Notes under the pieces: model-generated
Databases searched by the model: none
What the model was told of the DNA's origin: nothing
The model's input: the letters and a program-made list of their open reading frames with translations, nothing else
NCBI GenBank assembly: GCA_965230755.1
Contig: CBDDLT010000024.1
Location: 186,001-250,000 of the forward strand
DNA from: DATFJT01 sp965230755
Lineage (GTDB): Bacteria; Bacteroidota; Bacteroidia; Chitinophagales; Saprospiraceae
DNA length: 64,000 bases
Reading direction: 5' to 3'
Program-made: the position numbers and the translations under genes
Shown here: piece by piece, positions 9,401-17,741 of the stretch
Numbering within the stretch: the stretch's first letter is position 1
How the letters are laid out: the number at the start of each line of letters is the position of its first letter

Positions 9401-12400
9401 GGGGACTGCGAGCTATCAGGATTTGTGATGCCGACCATCCAAATATTTGACCAGGAGATTGAGTACATATACACTTTTGAGAATGAGTGTACTGGGACGG
9501 TTATCGAGCACATACAGTATATATTTGATCCTCTAGAGCCGGAAATTTTCATCGATCCTATTGCGGATACCATATGTCAAAATCAAAGCTACGATTTAGC
9601 GAATATTCAGGTATTTGAGGAAAATAATATTAACTATTATCTAACCTATCACGATGGAACACCTCCGGATTCGGGCAATGAAATATTTGATCTGACGGTG
9701 AGTCCATCTCAGACCACAACCTACTACATCGCCGCTCATTCTGATGATGACTGTCTGGATATTGAGGAGTTTACCTTATTTGTCATACAACCTCCATATG
9801 CCGGAGAGGACAATGCGGCCAATATTTGTTTTGGGTCGGATGATGTTAATTTATTTGATTATCTCATCAATGCGGATAATCAAAATGGAGACTGGACAGA
9901 TCCTTTGTTTTCTGGAGTAGATATTTCTGATCCCACTTCGGTTAATTTTAGTGCCGAGTCTCCGGGAGTTTTTGTTTTCGAATATATTCTCTCTTCCGGA
10001 TCATGTTCTCCGGATACGGCAAGAATAGAATTAACCTTGCTGGAAGAGTTGATTGCTGATATCAGGTCTGTTCTCTGTAGCCCTGATCGAAATTCATACA
10101 TTGTAGAAATTGTAGCCAATGGAAATATTATTACTGTCAACGCAGGAAATTTAACAGGACCTGTAGCGGATGTTTACACCGTAGATAATATTCCGATAGG
10201 TCAGAACTTAGAAATTACGATTCAAAGTCCAACGGATAATTGTTTGAGAACCATAGTCGTCAGTGCGCCAAATTGTGACTGTCCGGAAGTAGAACCACCG
10301 GTCTCAGATGGCAATCAACAGATTTGTCAAGGAGATCCAACGCCGACGCTAAGCGTGACAGTAACTGCTGGAAATACGGCTAATTGGTATGATGCTCCCT
10401 TTGGTGGGAATTTATTGTTACAGAACTCAACGACGTATTTACCCACGGAAACAGAACCTGGAATTTATACATTCTACGTAGATGCACAGAGTATTGCTGA
10501 ACCTGACTGTAGATCCAATACCAGAACCCCAGTTATTTTGGAAATATCGAGCAATCCTACGGCGCAAAGTGCGGAATTAGAATTGTGTGATGATGACGAT
10601 GATGGAAGTGTTGTTTTTACACTTTCGGATGCCGAAGTTGATTTGGGTCTTGGTGTTCCTGGCCTTAGATACGAGTATTATCTCAACAGAACGAGTGCAG
10701 AAGCGGGTACTAATCCTGTAAATGTCCTATTCAGCAACACTGTTAATCCACAGACTTTATTTGTTGTGGTGTCCAATTCGAGCAATTGTGATACCATAGT
10801 AGAACTAGAATTAAATGTTAATCCACTTCCGGATGTACAAGTATCGGAAGATGATGAGTCTTGTTTGGGATTAGAAGATGGTCAAGTAGAAATAAATGGT
10901 AGTGGGGATAATCCTCCATTCGAATACAGTATTAATGACTTTTTCTATTTCACGGATAATACATTCGATTCACTGGCACCTGGCATGTATAATGCATATG
11001 TACGAGATAGTAAGGGATGTGTAGATTCTATTCCTTTTGAGATTGGTTTGGGTCTTGAATTGGCCATTGATTTATTGGAGATAGAATGTTTTGACAATAA
11101 TACAGACACTGATCCAAATGACGATTTTTATGAACTGAGATTTACCGTTTCGAACAACTTGGCTTTGTCTGCCAATTATGAGCTGTTCGTAGAAGGTAAT
11201 TCACAAGGGACTTTTGCCTATGGAGCACAGAATGTAGTACAAATTAACGCAAGTGGAATTGTAGCCACAGTTAGGTTTGTAGATGTTGGAACAGGATGTT
11301 TTGTTGAGACGACCATTGGACCATTGACTTCTTGTTCTTCAGATTGCGAACTTACCATCAATAATCTGGAGTACGAATGTATGGACAATGGAACCCCTCT
11401 GGATCCCACTGATGATTTCTATACAGTCAGCCTAAACATATCCGCTCTTAACGGCAGTAGTTCGAATCAATATCGCGTATTCATTGATGGCAACAGGATT
11501 GGCATTTACGGATATGATACAGATATACAATTCGACATTCCTGCCGATGGGTCGAATGTAACGATGACCATAGAAGACCTTGATGATGATCAATGTAGGG
11601 AGAATATCAATATAGGACCACTGGATCACTGTTCAAATGATTGTTTGGTCGAGGGAATTGTCGTAGAATTAATATGCGATGACAACGGAACCTTGGGCTT
11701 TGATGACGACGATACATTTACTATTGAGTTGAGCGCGAGCAGTATCAATGCATCGTCTCGATGGTTTGTTTTAGGCGGTACGGATACCCTGGATTACGGT
11801 AGTTCAACCATAGTGGGATCATATCTAATTACCGATGGAAATGTAGAGCTGATCATTATTGACGCTTTGAGGCCAGAATGTAGAGATACATTGGATATTG
11901 AACCACCAGGACCATGTTCTAATCCATGTGAAATAGAATTGGTTAATTTAGTTATTAGCGACTGCGATGATAATCAAACGGGGCCAATTACTACGGATGA
12001 TTTTTACTCGATTAGCTTCCAAATCAATGCTAATTTTGGACCTACTTCAGATTATATCATCACGGATGGAGTAAATAACTGGGGTCCATTCGCTTATAAT
12101 ACACCAGTGATGATCGACAACCTTCCAGCCGATGGAAATGTAATCGTGATGAGTGTATTGGATACCATGAGCCAACAATGTAACGCTACATTTGAAGTCG
12201 AGCAGGATCCTTGTTCTTCTTGTGATCAGGTGGTGGATGCAGGTTCGAATCAGTTGATTACTTGTGCCGACCCTGTGGTTACCTTAACAGGTAGCTCTAG
12301 TGAGCAAGGAACTTACTTGTGGACTGGGCCAAATAACTTCACTAGCAATGATTTGATAATAAATGTGGATCGGGATGGCAGGTATTACTTTACCGTTACT

Positions 12401-14221
12401 TATCCTAATCAGTGTATTAAAGTAGACAGCGTGGATGTGGCTCTGGATGCTGGAATTCCTGTAGCCGATGCAGGTCCGGATCAAACCTTAAATTGTATTG
12501 TTTTATCGGTTCAGTTGGATGGTTCATTAAGTTCATCTGGAGCAAATATTACCTACGAATGGCAGGATGAGAATGGCAATGTATTATCGACAGATCTGCA
12601 GTATAATGTTACCGATCCAGGTTCTTATTACCTGGTGGCTATTGATGAGAGCAATAACTGTAGATCGCCACGAGACCTTGTGGTTGTAGATGATAATCGG
12701 GATAGCCCGGATGGAGTAATTTATGCTGATCCTGGGAATTCTCTGGATTGCGTAATAGAGTCGATCATTCTAAGTACAAATAATGAGGAACATGTAATAT
12801 ATACCTGGACAGTACGCGGAGAAGATTTTACTGGTGATATAAAAGTTGTGGTTGACAGTGGTTATGTTAGTCTTTACGCCTTGGATACGATCAGTGGTTG
12901 TGATACTTTGACTGGTATTAATATCGAAGACTTTACAGAGTATCCTTTTGTTACTCTAGATGATCCGGATCCGATTGATTGTTATTCTCCTACAACGATA
13001 ATCGATGCAACACGGTCTCAACGTACTCAAGACCTTCTGATCGAATGGACAGATGAGTCAGGTAGTTTGATTAATGATACGGAATACAGTATCCAGGTGA
13101 ATACGGCTGGAGTTTATCATTTCACTTTGAGGGATACAATTTTAGGTTGTGTTACTTCTGATTCTGTTGTTGTCGATGATATTATTTCTTATCCGGATGT
13201 CGATGCTGGCGAAGACGTTATGCTGAATTGTGATCCGGATACCGTGCTGTTCTTAAATGGTGAAATACAACTCGGAACAAGTAATTATTCCACCATATGG
13301 GAAACACTTAATGGTGAAATAATTGGAGATCCGGAGGCTTTGAGCCCTGAAATTGGAAGATCGGGAACGTATGTACTATCCGTGCTGAATTTCGATAACG
13401 GATGTGTCAGTAGGGATTCGGTACTAATTGTGATAGATAGCAATCAACCTGAAACAGTCCTATTCCAGGCGCAGGACGAAGTCTGTTTTGGTGATAATAA
13501 TGGTATCATATCCATTCTGGAAAGTGAAGGTGGTACAGAGCCTTATCAATATTTATTAGATGGGGTTCTTATGAGTGATAATTTGTTTGTCGAAGATTTG
13601 AGTCCTGGAGATTATGAACTAAGGGTAATTGACGCGAATAATTGTACCCTAGATACCAGTTTCACCATAGCGCCAGGGGCACAGGTTTTAAGTTCTATTG
13701 ATAGTTTGATCGAGATAGAATACGGTGAAGAAAGAACGCTTTACCTGTTGACCAATCTTTCAGAAGATGAAATCGCTAGTATACAATGGCTTCCAGGTGA
13801 TCAACTGTCATGCGATAGTTGTCTGGTAACGCAGATTCAAGGGTTTGAGAGCAATACTTACCAAGTGACCATTCGAGATCTCAACAATTGTGAATCAAGA
13901 TCCATTTTTACACTACTGGTTATTGTAGACAAGACCGTATTTGTACCAAATTCTTTTTCTCCCAATGCTGATGGGCACAATGATTCCTTTACGATTTATA
14001 GTAAAAACGTAACTGAGATCAATGAGATGAAAATATTCAATCGGTGGGGAGACCTGGTATTTGCAAAGGAACGTTTCCCTGCAAATAGAGCCGAATTGGG
14101 CTGGGATGGAACGCATAATTCTAGAGAGTTGAATCCGGCGGTATTTGCATATGTAGTTGAAGTGACATTCATTGATGGGTCTACTCAAATTATTTCCGGT
14201 GATGTGACATTGATGAAATAG
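6458..14221 (+). CDS. Giant Cys-rich multidomain surface protein, T9SS type B
   Basis: This 2587-residue protein has a signal peptide ending near TGLSQ. Next comes a Cys-rich head of about 260 residues, shared with the protein at 58406. From about residue 462 there are seven tandem HYR-like units of about 81 residues, each with paired Cys and a WEFTDPCG-type motif. A SprB-like unit (SCLGLEDGQVEI) and four repeats with DDFY and a C-terminal CSxxC follow. Then come about five PKD/Ig-like units with DAG and a single Cys, and a second SprB-like unit (CFGDNNGIISI). The last 95 residues, starting VFVPNSFSPNADGHND, are the gliding-motility-associated (CHU_C, type B) sorting domain used by the type IX secretion system. 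It is predicted to be exported and cell-surface attached, perhaps as an adhesin. No enzymatic domain is seen. Confidence 0.9.
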   Translation: MHLRNWSLWPKLVLIFLATTTYFTGLSQGDGFTCEEAACLSENLGVTLNNGNAPPTPPLSFSCGVTHNNLFYSFCPETGPVTLDITPSNCTVGDGVQAIIYETDDCVNFIEHACVSNGNVDPFSISFTGEACNTYILMIDGFLGDVCDFTVTADGIQNIVGPPDAPILDPDDNPLILCNGEDQEINVTNDDQCCTAYFWEVRTGTGVISLDVDGSSATINTLSEGFAELCVKADNFCEEAETCIEVEVIQTPMIDPISPIEQCDGEFDFCDYNNFFDPPLNPNPDDEGWTVSFHETQADAENNENPIACPYVLSTFGSATIWIRVAASDFCFSVESFEISYINCCEAEAGSITATPNDVCPGETISISVTGYQNSPTHTQFMYEQYILVADNTGLIIEVIAGDMHTLTSDVCAEYTVYSYNLQTGSSSPAPFVGMDPSTIDCADPDGCCDLESIIVRWVDSEPPTFDNPPVDLVLNCFDGLTDMMDLDWTDNCFDPGISTGSESGSADLCNGGTITRTWEAEDGCGNMTSHSQTITVNPPLPIVFTTMPPNETVACENIPGDAGSLSYTNNGSGDCLFEGTADPQRTDNYDICGGDITNLWEATDPCGNTISYTQVITVQPSTPPVFLNPPGDITMACDNFLNEPDDLEYRNNSSGDCLIEGSVSATSTPEPDLCGGIITNTWEFTDPCGRVITHVQNVTKQQAPAPAFLDAPSDITIECDEPTPMPDLLYTNDASGDCLIEGQVSPILGGDPQPCPGVITVLWEYTDPCGRYISHRQNITREPAPMAEFLDFPPDITIACTQEIQENDQLEYSNFGSGECLIEGVLTAIRIGGYDACGGYIDYYWQFTDQCGRSIEYTQTITVEPAESAEFLDFPQDEEILCSEIPETHPSLPYSNFDPECPIKGEIAPMVTSNYDSCGGEIIYQWEFTDPCGHTIRHSQILDILPVDDPEFVDPPDDIELACGEDVPSPTPLFYTNYESGDCELSGFVMPTIQIFDQEIEYIYTFENECTGTVIEHIQYIFDPLEPEIFIDPIADTICQNQSYDLANIQVFEENNINYYLTYHDGTPPDSGNEIFDLTVSPSQTTTYYIAAHSDDDCLDIEEFTLFVIQPPYAGEDNAANICFGSDDVNLFDYLINADNQNGDWTDPLFSGVDISDPTSVNFSAESPGVFVFEYILSSGSCSPDTARIELTLLEELIADIRSVLCSPDRNSYIVEIVANGNIITVNAGNLTGPVADVYTVDNIPIGQNLEITIQSPTDNCLRTIVVSAPNCDCPEVEPPVSDGNQQICQGDPTPTLSVTVTAGNTANWYDAPFGGNLLLQNSTTYLPTETEPGIYTFYVDAQSIAEPDCRSNTRTPVILEISSNPTAQSAELELCDDDDDGSVVFTLSDAEVDLGLGVPGLRYEYYLNRTSAEAGTNPVNVLFSNTVNPQTLFVVVSNSSNCDTIVELELNVNPLPDVQVSEDDESCLGLEDGQVEINGSGDNPPFEYSINDFFYFTDNTFDSLAPGMYNAYVRDSKGCVDSIPFEIGLGLELAIDLLEIECFDNNTDTDPNDDFYELRFTVSNNLALSANYELFVEGNSQGTFAYGAQNVVQINASGIVATVRFVDVGTGCFVETTIGPLTSCSSDCELTINNLEYECMDNGTPLDPTDDFYTVSLNISALNGSSSNQYRVFIDGNRIGIYGYDTDIQFDIPADGSNVTMTIEDLDDDQCRENINIGPLDHCSNDCLVEGIVVELICDDNGTLGFDDDDTFTIELSASSINASSRWFVLGGTDTLDYGSSTIVGSYLITDGNVELIIIDALRPECRDTLDIEPPGPCSNPCEIELVNLVISDCDDNQTGPITTDDFYSISFQINANFGPTSDYIITDGVNNWGPFAYNTPVMIDNLPADGNVIVMSVLDTMSQQCNATFEVEQDPCSSCDQVVDAGSNQLITCADPVVTLTGSSSEQGTYLWTGPNNFTSNDLIINVDRDGRYYFTVTYPNQCIKVDSVDVALDAGIPVADAGPDQTLNCIVLSVQLDGSLSSSGANITYEWQDENGNVLSTDLQYNVTDPGSYYLVAIDESNNCRSPRDLVVVDDNRDSPDGVIYADPGNSLDCVIESIILSTNNEEHVIYTWTVRGEDFTGDIKVVVDSGYVSLYALDTISGCDTLTGINIEDFTEYPFVTLDDPDPIDCYSPTTIIDATRSQRTQDLLIEWTDESGSLINDTEYSIQVNTAGVYHFTLRDTILGCVTSDSVVVDDIISYPDVDAGEDVMLNCDPDTVLFLNGEIQLGTSNYSTIWETLNGEIIGDPEALSPEIGRSGTYVLSVLNFDNGCVSRDSVLIVIDSNQPETVLFQAQDEVCFGDNNGIISILESEGGTEPYQYLLDGVLMSDNLFVEDLSPGDYELRVIDANNCTLDTSFTIAPGAQVLSSIDSLIEIEYGEERTLYLLTNLSEDEIASIQWLPGDQLSCDSCLVTQIQGFESNTYQVTIRDLNNCESRSIFTLLVIVDKTVFVPNSFSPNADGHNDSFTIYSKNVTEINEMKIFNRWGDLVFAKERFPANRAELGWDGTHNSRELNPAVFAYVVEVTFIDGSTQIISGDVTLMK
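7841..9543 (+). repeat. Seven tandem HYR-like coding repeats, about 243 bp each
   Basis: Seven protein units of about 81 residues follow one another, each with the pattern PPxDITxxC, SGDCLIEG, CGGxI, WEFTDPCG and an aromatic-poor end TQxITV. They are diverged at the DNA level, so they are old duplications rather than a recent expansion. Confidence 0.75.
11054..12230 (+). repeat. Four tandem coding repeats with DDFY and CSxxC
   Basis: Four units of about 95 residues share an opening ECxDNxTxxDPxDDFY, a central G-Y strand and a closing CSSDC/CSNDC/CSNPC/CSSC cysteine pair. They lie between the first SprB-like unit and the PKD-like region of the giant surface protein. Confidence 0.65.
12231..13450 (+). 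repeat. About five PKD/Ig-like coding repeats
   Basis: Units of about 80 residues each carry one opening Cys (ITC, LNC, LDC, DCY, LNC), a TxxW-like core strand and a closing G-C-x-S/D-S-V segment. They probably form a stalk of the giant surface protein. Confidence 0.6.
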
Positions 14222-14281
14222 GGGAGGTTTAATAAGGCTCAATTATTATTGGATTTTTTGAAATAAAGAGGGAACACTCCT

Positions 14282-14950
14282 TTAGTTTGGTTTAAATTTG
14301 AGCAAAGTTTTGGGGTTAGCATACATGCGAAAGGTTTTGAAAAGATCGAGTAGTGAACTGATCATAAATAAGATATATCCAGAGAACAAAACATTTTCAC
14401 TTGAATTCTGATAAAAGGAAAAAATAATCAAGCCAATGATCAGAAAACAAATATTGTTGACTAACCAAACTTCCAGTATTTCATCCAAAGCGTTAATGTT
14501 GAAGTAAGAATGTAGTAATTTTTTCTTGGTATACCCAGGGCTATTGTCATTTGCTTTTCGAGCTACACAATTGAGAAAGAGCTTTAGACTTTTTTGTTGC
14601 ACACTTAGCCAAGCAATGTTACTAGATAAAATAATCAGGTATAAGATGTAAAAATTTTTAGGATCATAAATGAGATATGCCAGAAAAACAAAGAGTACGC
14701 CTTGGAAAAGCAAGAAAGTTGTATCAATAAATAGTTTGTTTTTTAAAATCCAGTGAGGGCTATTCGGCTTGTTATTTAGACTTATTTCTGCACATAAGTC
14801 ATTGTAGTTCGAATCTCCTAGAAATAGTCGAAAAAATAATAGGAAATAATTCAGCAATATTACAACATTAATAAGAGTAAATTGGGATTTTCCTTCCTGA
14901 GGGAGATTAAGAAAAACATTACCAATTGCAACTACAATAGATGCGACCAT
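14282..14950 (-). CDS. Predicted multi-pass inner-membrane protein of unknown function
   Basis: I do not recognise this 222-residue protein. It shows about six hydrophobic stretches: around residues 1-15, 26-45, 73-97, 99-115, 163-182 and 187-205. They are separated by short charged loops rich in Lys and Asn. The polar loop at residues 45-70 (DSNYNDLCAEISLNNKPN) and the loop at 125-150 are probably cytoplasmic. No conserved catalytic motif is visible. It converges with the giant surface gene (60 bases between stops), and the next gene on its upstream side is divergent, so it is probably transcribed alone. Confidence 0.5.
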   Translation of the reverse strand: MVASIVVAIGNVFLNLPQEGKSQFTLINVVILLNYFLLFFRLFLGDSNYNDLCAEISLNNKPNSPHWILKNKLFIDTTFLLFQGVLFVFLAYLIYDPKNFYILYLIILSSNIAWLSVQQKSLKLFLNCVARKANDNSPGYTKKKLLHSYFNINALDEILEVWLVNNICFLIIGLIIFSFYQNSSENVLFSGYILFMISSLLDLFKTFRMYANPKTLLKFKPN

Positions 14951-15256
14951 AATGTTCTTCCAGAATTGGTTTGGAAGAGTTTTATTTTGAACAGTTACCC
15001 CATTTCAATAAGTTTAATGTGGATAAATTTATGATAAATCAAATATTGATGCTGTCTAAATATTGTTTTTCATATAATGTTCTAATTCAGTTTATTTCTA
15101 ATTCCAATACAGTTAATTTATATTTAACATTTAGGCGTTTTTAAATAATCTTTCGTGCCTTGTATCGATGGCTTATGTCTTATGTAAGTCTATATCATTT
15201 GAAAAATGATATTACTTTTCAATTAGTAAGTATATTGTTATTTAAAAAGATTCAAA
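14951..15256. other. 306-base AT-rich intergenic region upstream of arsM
   Basis: This divergent gap holds the promoters of the membrane-protein gene (minus) and arsM (plus). The only clear structure is the inverted repeat at 15192-15212. I see no small gene or RNA. Confidence 0.4.
15192..15212. promoter_or_regulatory. 21-bp inverted repeat upstream of arsM, possible operator
   Basis: ATATCATTT and AAATGATAT are perfect inverted copies around GAA, centred about 55 bases before the arsM start. Such a dyad suits a dimeric repressor, for example an ArsR-type protein encoded elsewhere. No regulator gene lies in this neighbourhood. Confidence 0.4.
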
Positions 15257-16309
15257 GTGAATTACATCCACGAAGAAGTTAAATCCTATTATGGCACAGA
15301 GCTGGAGAAGTCAGAAGACCTGAAGACGAATGCTTGTTGCACAATTGCTCGTCCACCAAAGCATATTATGGATGCGCTTGATTTGGTGGCAGAAGAAGTT
15401 AAAGCCAAATACTACGGCTGTGGATTGACAATTCCTTCCGCTGTTGAAGGGCTGAAAATTCTAGATCTGGGTTGTGGCTCAGGCAGGGATTGTTATATCG
15501 CAGCACAATTGGTCGGGGAAAAAGGAAAGGTGGTAGGTGTTGATATGACGGAGAAACAACTTGAGGTAGCCATAAAGCATCAAGAATACCACAGGGAAAA
15601 ATTTGGCTATACTCAATCTAATGTGGAGTTCATCTTAGGCAATATCGAGGAGCTGGATCAACTGGATTTAGAGCCGAATTCCTTTGATTTGATCATTTCG
15701 AATTGTGTAATTAATCTGGCAACAGATAAATCTAAAGTTATTAGCGATGCTTATCGATTGTTGAAGAGTGGGGGTGAAATGTATTTTTCTGATGTCTACT
15801 GTGATCGTCGTGTTCCCCTCCATTTGCAACAGAACAGCGTTCTGTGGGGAGAGTGTTTGAGTGGGGCTCTGTATTGGAACGATTTTATTGATCTGGCAAA
15901 ATCGGCAGGTTTTTGGGATCCAAGGGTCGTAGAAGAGTCGTCGATCAGTATCGAAAACGATGAAATTACGGATCTGGTTGGAGACTTAAAGTTTTATTCT
16001 GTGACCAGCAGATTGATGAAAATTGAGGGTCTGGAGTCCAATTGCGAGGACTACGGTCAAGCCGTTGTGTATAGAGGAGGAGTTGAGGAAGAAAAGGATG
16101 GTCTCCGGTTAGACAGCGGTCACTATTTCCCCAAAGGTAAAATGATAACCGTTTGTGGTAATACTTATAGAATGCTGAATGAAACTCGTTTCAAAAGGTA
16201 TTTTGATTTCTATGGTACTTGGGATACCCACTATGGTATCTTCGAAGGTTGCGGAGGTGAAATGCCTTTTAATACTTCTTCAGATTCTGAAAGTTCCAGT
16301 TGTTGCTAG
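15257..16309 (+). CDS. arsM: Arsenite S-adenosylmethionine methyltransferase (ArsM-like)
   Basis: This 350-residue protein is predicted to methylate As(III) using SAM in the cytoplasm. The SAM motif LDLGCGSGRD is at residues 69-78. The four cysteines expected for ArsM are present: C27 or C28 (NACC), C55 (YGCG), C150 (SNCVINL) and C200 (GECLSGAL). The C150-C200 spacing of 50 equals that recalled for the well-studied algal enzyme (C174-C224). The C-terminal region carries the usual ArsM extension and ends in SSSCC. The start is GTG at 15257, with no better ATG nearby. It is a single gene without linked arsR or arsenical pump, and a dyad lies in its promoter region. Confidence 0.85.
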   Translation: MNYIHEEVKSYYGTELEKSEDLKTNACCTIARPPKHIMDALDLVAEEVKAKYYGCGLTIPSAVEGLKILDLGCGSGRDCYIAAQLVGEKGKVVGVDMTEKQLEVAIKHQEYHREKFGYTQSNVEFILGNIEELDQLDLEPNSFDLIISNCVINLATDKSKVISDAYRLLKSGGEMYFSDVYCDRRVPLHLQQNSVLWGECLSGALYWNDFIDLAKSAGFWDPRVVEESSISIENDEITDLVGDLKFYSVTSRLMKIEGLESNCEDYGQAVVYRGGVEEEKDGLRLDSGHYFPKGKMITVCGNTYRMLNETRFKRYFDFYGTWDTHYGIFEGCGGEMPFNTSSDSESSSCC

Positions 16310-16360
16310 GATTCAAAATAGCAACTCCAAGGAGGGCAATATCCTTAGAAAAATATAAAT

Positions 16361-16387
16361 AAAACGAAAAAGCTCACTGGGTGAGTT
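16361..16387 (-). terminator. Rho-independent terminator for the 21431-16417 gene run
   Basis: On the minus strand AACTCAC, loop CCA and GTGAGCT form a 7-bp stem with one G-T pair. It is followed by TTTTCGTTTT and lies 30 bases past the stop of the ATPase gene. Confidence 0.65.
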
Positions 16388-16416
16388 AAGTTACTCCATT
16401 TTGACAACCAGTAGAG

Positions 16417-17514
16417 TTAGTTGGGCAATAATAATGTCTCGTAGTTAATATTGTTTTTAATCAGCTGAATAGCCCGTTGCACTTTCCATGGCGTATTCAT
16501 ATTGATTTTAACTTCGATTCTACTGATCTTCAACACTACCTCATAAGTATCTAAAAAGGTTCGAACTACCGGTAGCCTATTATTGGTAGCATAGTCGACG
16601 ATCTTCCCTTCTAATTTTTGTGCTCCCGTAACGATGATACCGGCCAACGGCGATTTTTCAAGATTGATATTTTTCTCCAGAATTTCTAGTCGATTGATGG
16701 CTTCGTTACAGCGACGTGAACTCACCACCATGACCATGTCTTCCAGCTTATCCAGCTTTTCTACATCTACCATGGACCCTGCAATAAAATCAGCAACCCT
16801 ATTGTTTAATCTGTCCGCATTGTAGAGCGTATTTCCATTGATGGCGACAGCAATAGTCTTCATCAATGGGTAGGCCAAGGTCTTATCATATGGAATGCAG
16901 CCCAGCAACGGTAGTTTAAGTTCTTTGAGCTTCTTGGATAAGAAGTAGTCCACCTGTTCGAGTTTGTCTTCCTTGACCTTATTAACGATTACCCCTACAA
17001 TCGGAACATTTCTCTCTCTAAATAAGGCACTGCACATATTAAGTTTATCGATAGTGCTGCCGATACCGCCTTCCACAATCATAACTACAGCAGCATTCAG
17101 CAGCTTAGCGACATCCGCATTCGATAAATCCGCCACACTTCCGACACCGGGGTGTCCAGTCCCCTCATGAACCACCAAATCGTGGCGCTGCTGCAATATA
17201 TCGTTGGCCTGAAGGATATTCTCCTTGAGATAGGGATAATTTTCCGGGTGTTCGATATACTCCTTGGTCGCTCCTGAGTGAAATATTACCGGGCTGTGAA
17301 TACCAGGCTCTATATCGAATCCGATCAGGTCCGCAAACAACACCGTATCCTTGTCGACTATTTTATTGTCGACATTCAAGAACTTTTGCCCTACAGGCTT
17401 GCAATAACCTACAGCCAAGCCTCTTTCTTTAAAAGCAGAGACCAGCCCAAGCGTTGAAGTGGTTTTTCCTACATGTTGGCTGGTCGCAGCTACATAAATG
17501 TTGCGATACTTCAT
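16417..17514 (-). CDS. BioD-like P-loop ATPase with C-terminal DRTGG domain
   Basis: This 365-residue protein has an N-terminal nucleotide-binding domain with P-loop ATSQHVGKTTS (about residues 9-19) of the dethiobiotin synthetase/AAA_26 type. It also has GYCKPVGQ and HEGTGHPGVGSV. From about residue 255 it carries a DRTGG domain (LAGIIVTGAQ, LPVVRTFLDTYEVV). This architecture resembles the N-terminal regulatory part of long phosphate acetyltransferases without the catalytic Pta domain. The true reaction is not known. It is last in a four-gene minus-strand run, five bases after the DUF2007 gene and followed by a terminator. Confidence 0.75.
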   Translation of the reverse strand: MKYRNIYVAATSQHVGKTTSTLGLVSAFKERGLAVGYCKPVGQKFLNVDNKIVDKDTVLFADLIGFDIEPGIHSPVIFHSGATKEYIEHPENYPYLKENILQANDILQQRHDLVVHEGTGHPGVGSVADLSNADVAKLLNAAVVMIVEGGIGSTIDKLNMCSALFRERNVPIVGVIVNKVKEDKLEQVDYFLSKKLKELKLPLLGCIPYDKTLAYPLMKTIAVAINGNTLYNADRLNNRVADFIAGSMVDVEKLDKLEDMVMVVSSRRCNEAINRLEILEKNINLEKSPLAGIIVTGAQKLEGKIVDYATNNRLPVVRTFLDTYEVVLKISRIEVKINMNTPWKVQRAIQLIKNNINYETLLLPN

Positions 17515-17519
17515 GATGC

Positions 17520-17723
17520 TTAAATTGTCTCCTCGCCTATGTCGTTAAGGATTTTTACTGCTTCAGCATATTTTTCCTCTTCGACATGGATTTCGATGCT
17601 ACCGATCGACTGAGTGACCGTCTCTTTCTTATCCAATTCAACGGCATGAATTCCATTCTGACTAAGATTGGCCATGAGTAATTCTGCTTTGAATCTGTTT
17701 TTTAAAACCACGAGCTTTTTCAT
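17520..17723 (-). CDS. DUF2007 small protein
   Basis: This 67-residue protein begins MKKLVVLKNRFKAELLM and has the family's pattern of a short beta-alpha-beta fold with the helix LLMANLSQNGIHAVEL and the C-terminal EEKYAEAVKILND. DUF2007 (PF09413) proteins are described as putative signal-transducing or PII-like small proteins without a proven role. It lies five bases upstream of the DRTGG ATPase, in the same direction, and 18 bases past the M1 peptidase stop, so co-translation with the ATPase is likely. Confidence 0.75.
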   Translation of the reverse strand: MKKLVVLKNRFKAELLMANLSQNGIHAVELDKKETVTQSIGSIEIHVEEEKYAEAVKILNDIGEETI

Positions 17724-17741
17724 AAGGACATATCTTTATAC

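Noticed and set aside
7841..9543. Regular repeats of about 243 bp considered as a CRISPR or tandem DNA array
   Set aside because: The units are protein-coding, in one open frame and diverged at the DNA level; no short conserved direct repeat with spacers.
13913..14242. 109-codon antisense frame over the T9SS domain of the giant gene
   Set aside because: A shadow of the real plus-strand gene; no supporting signal.
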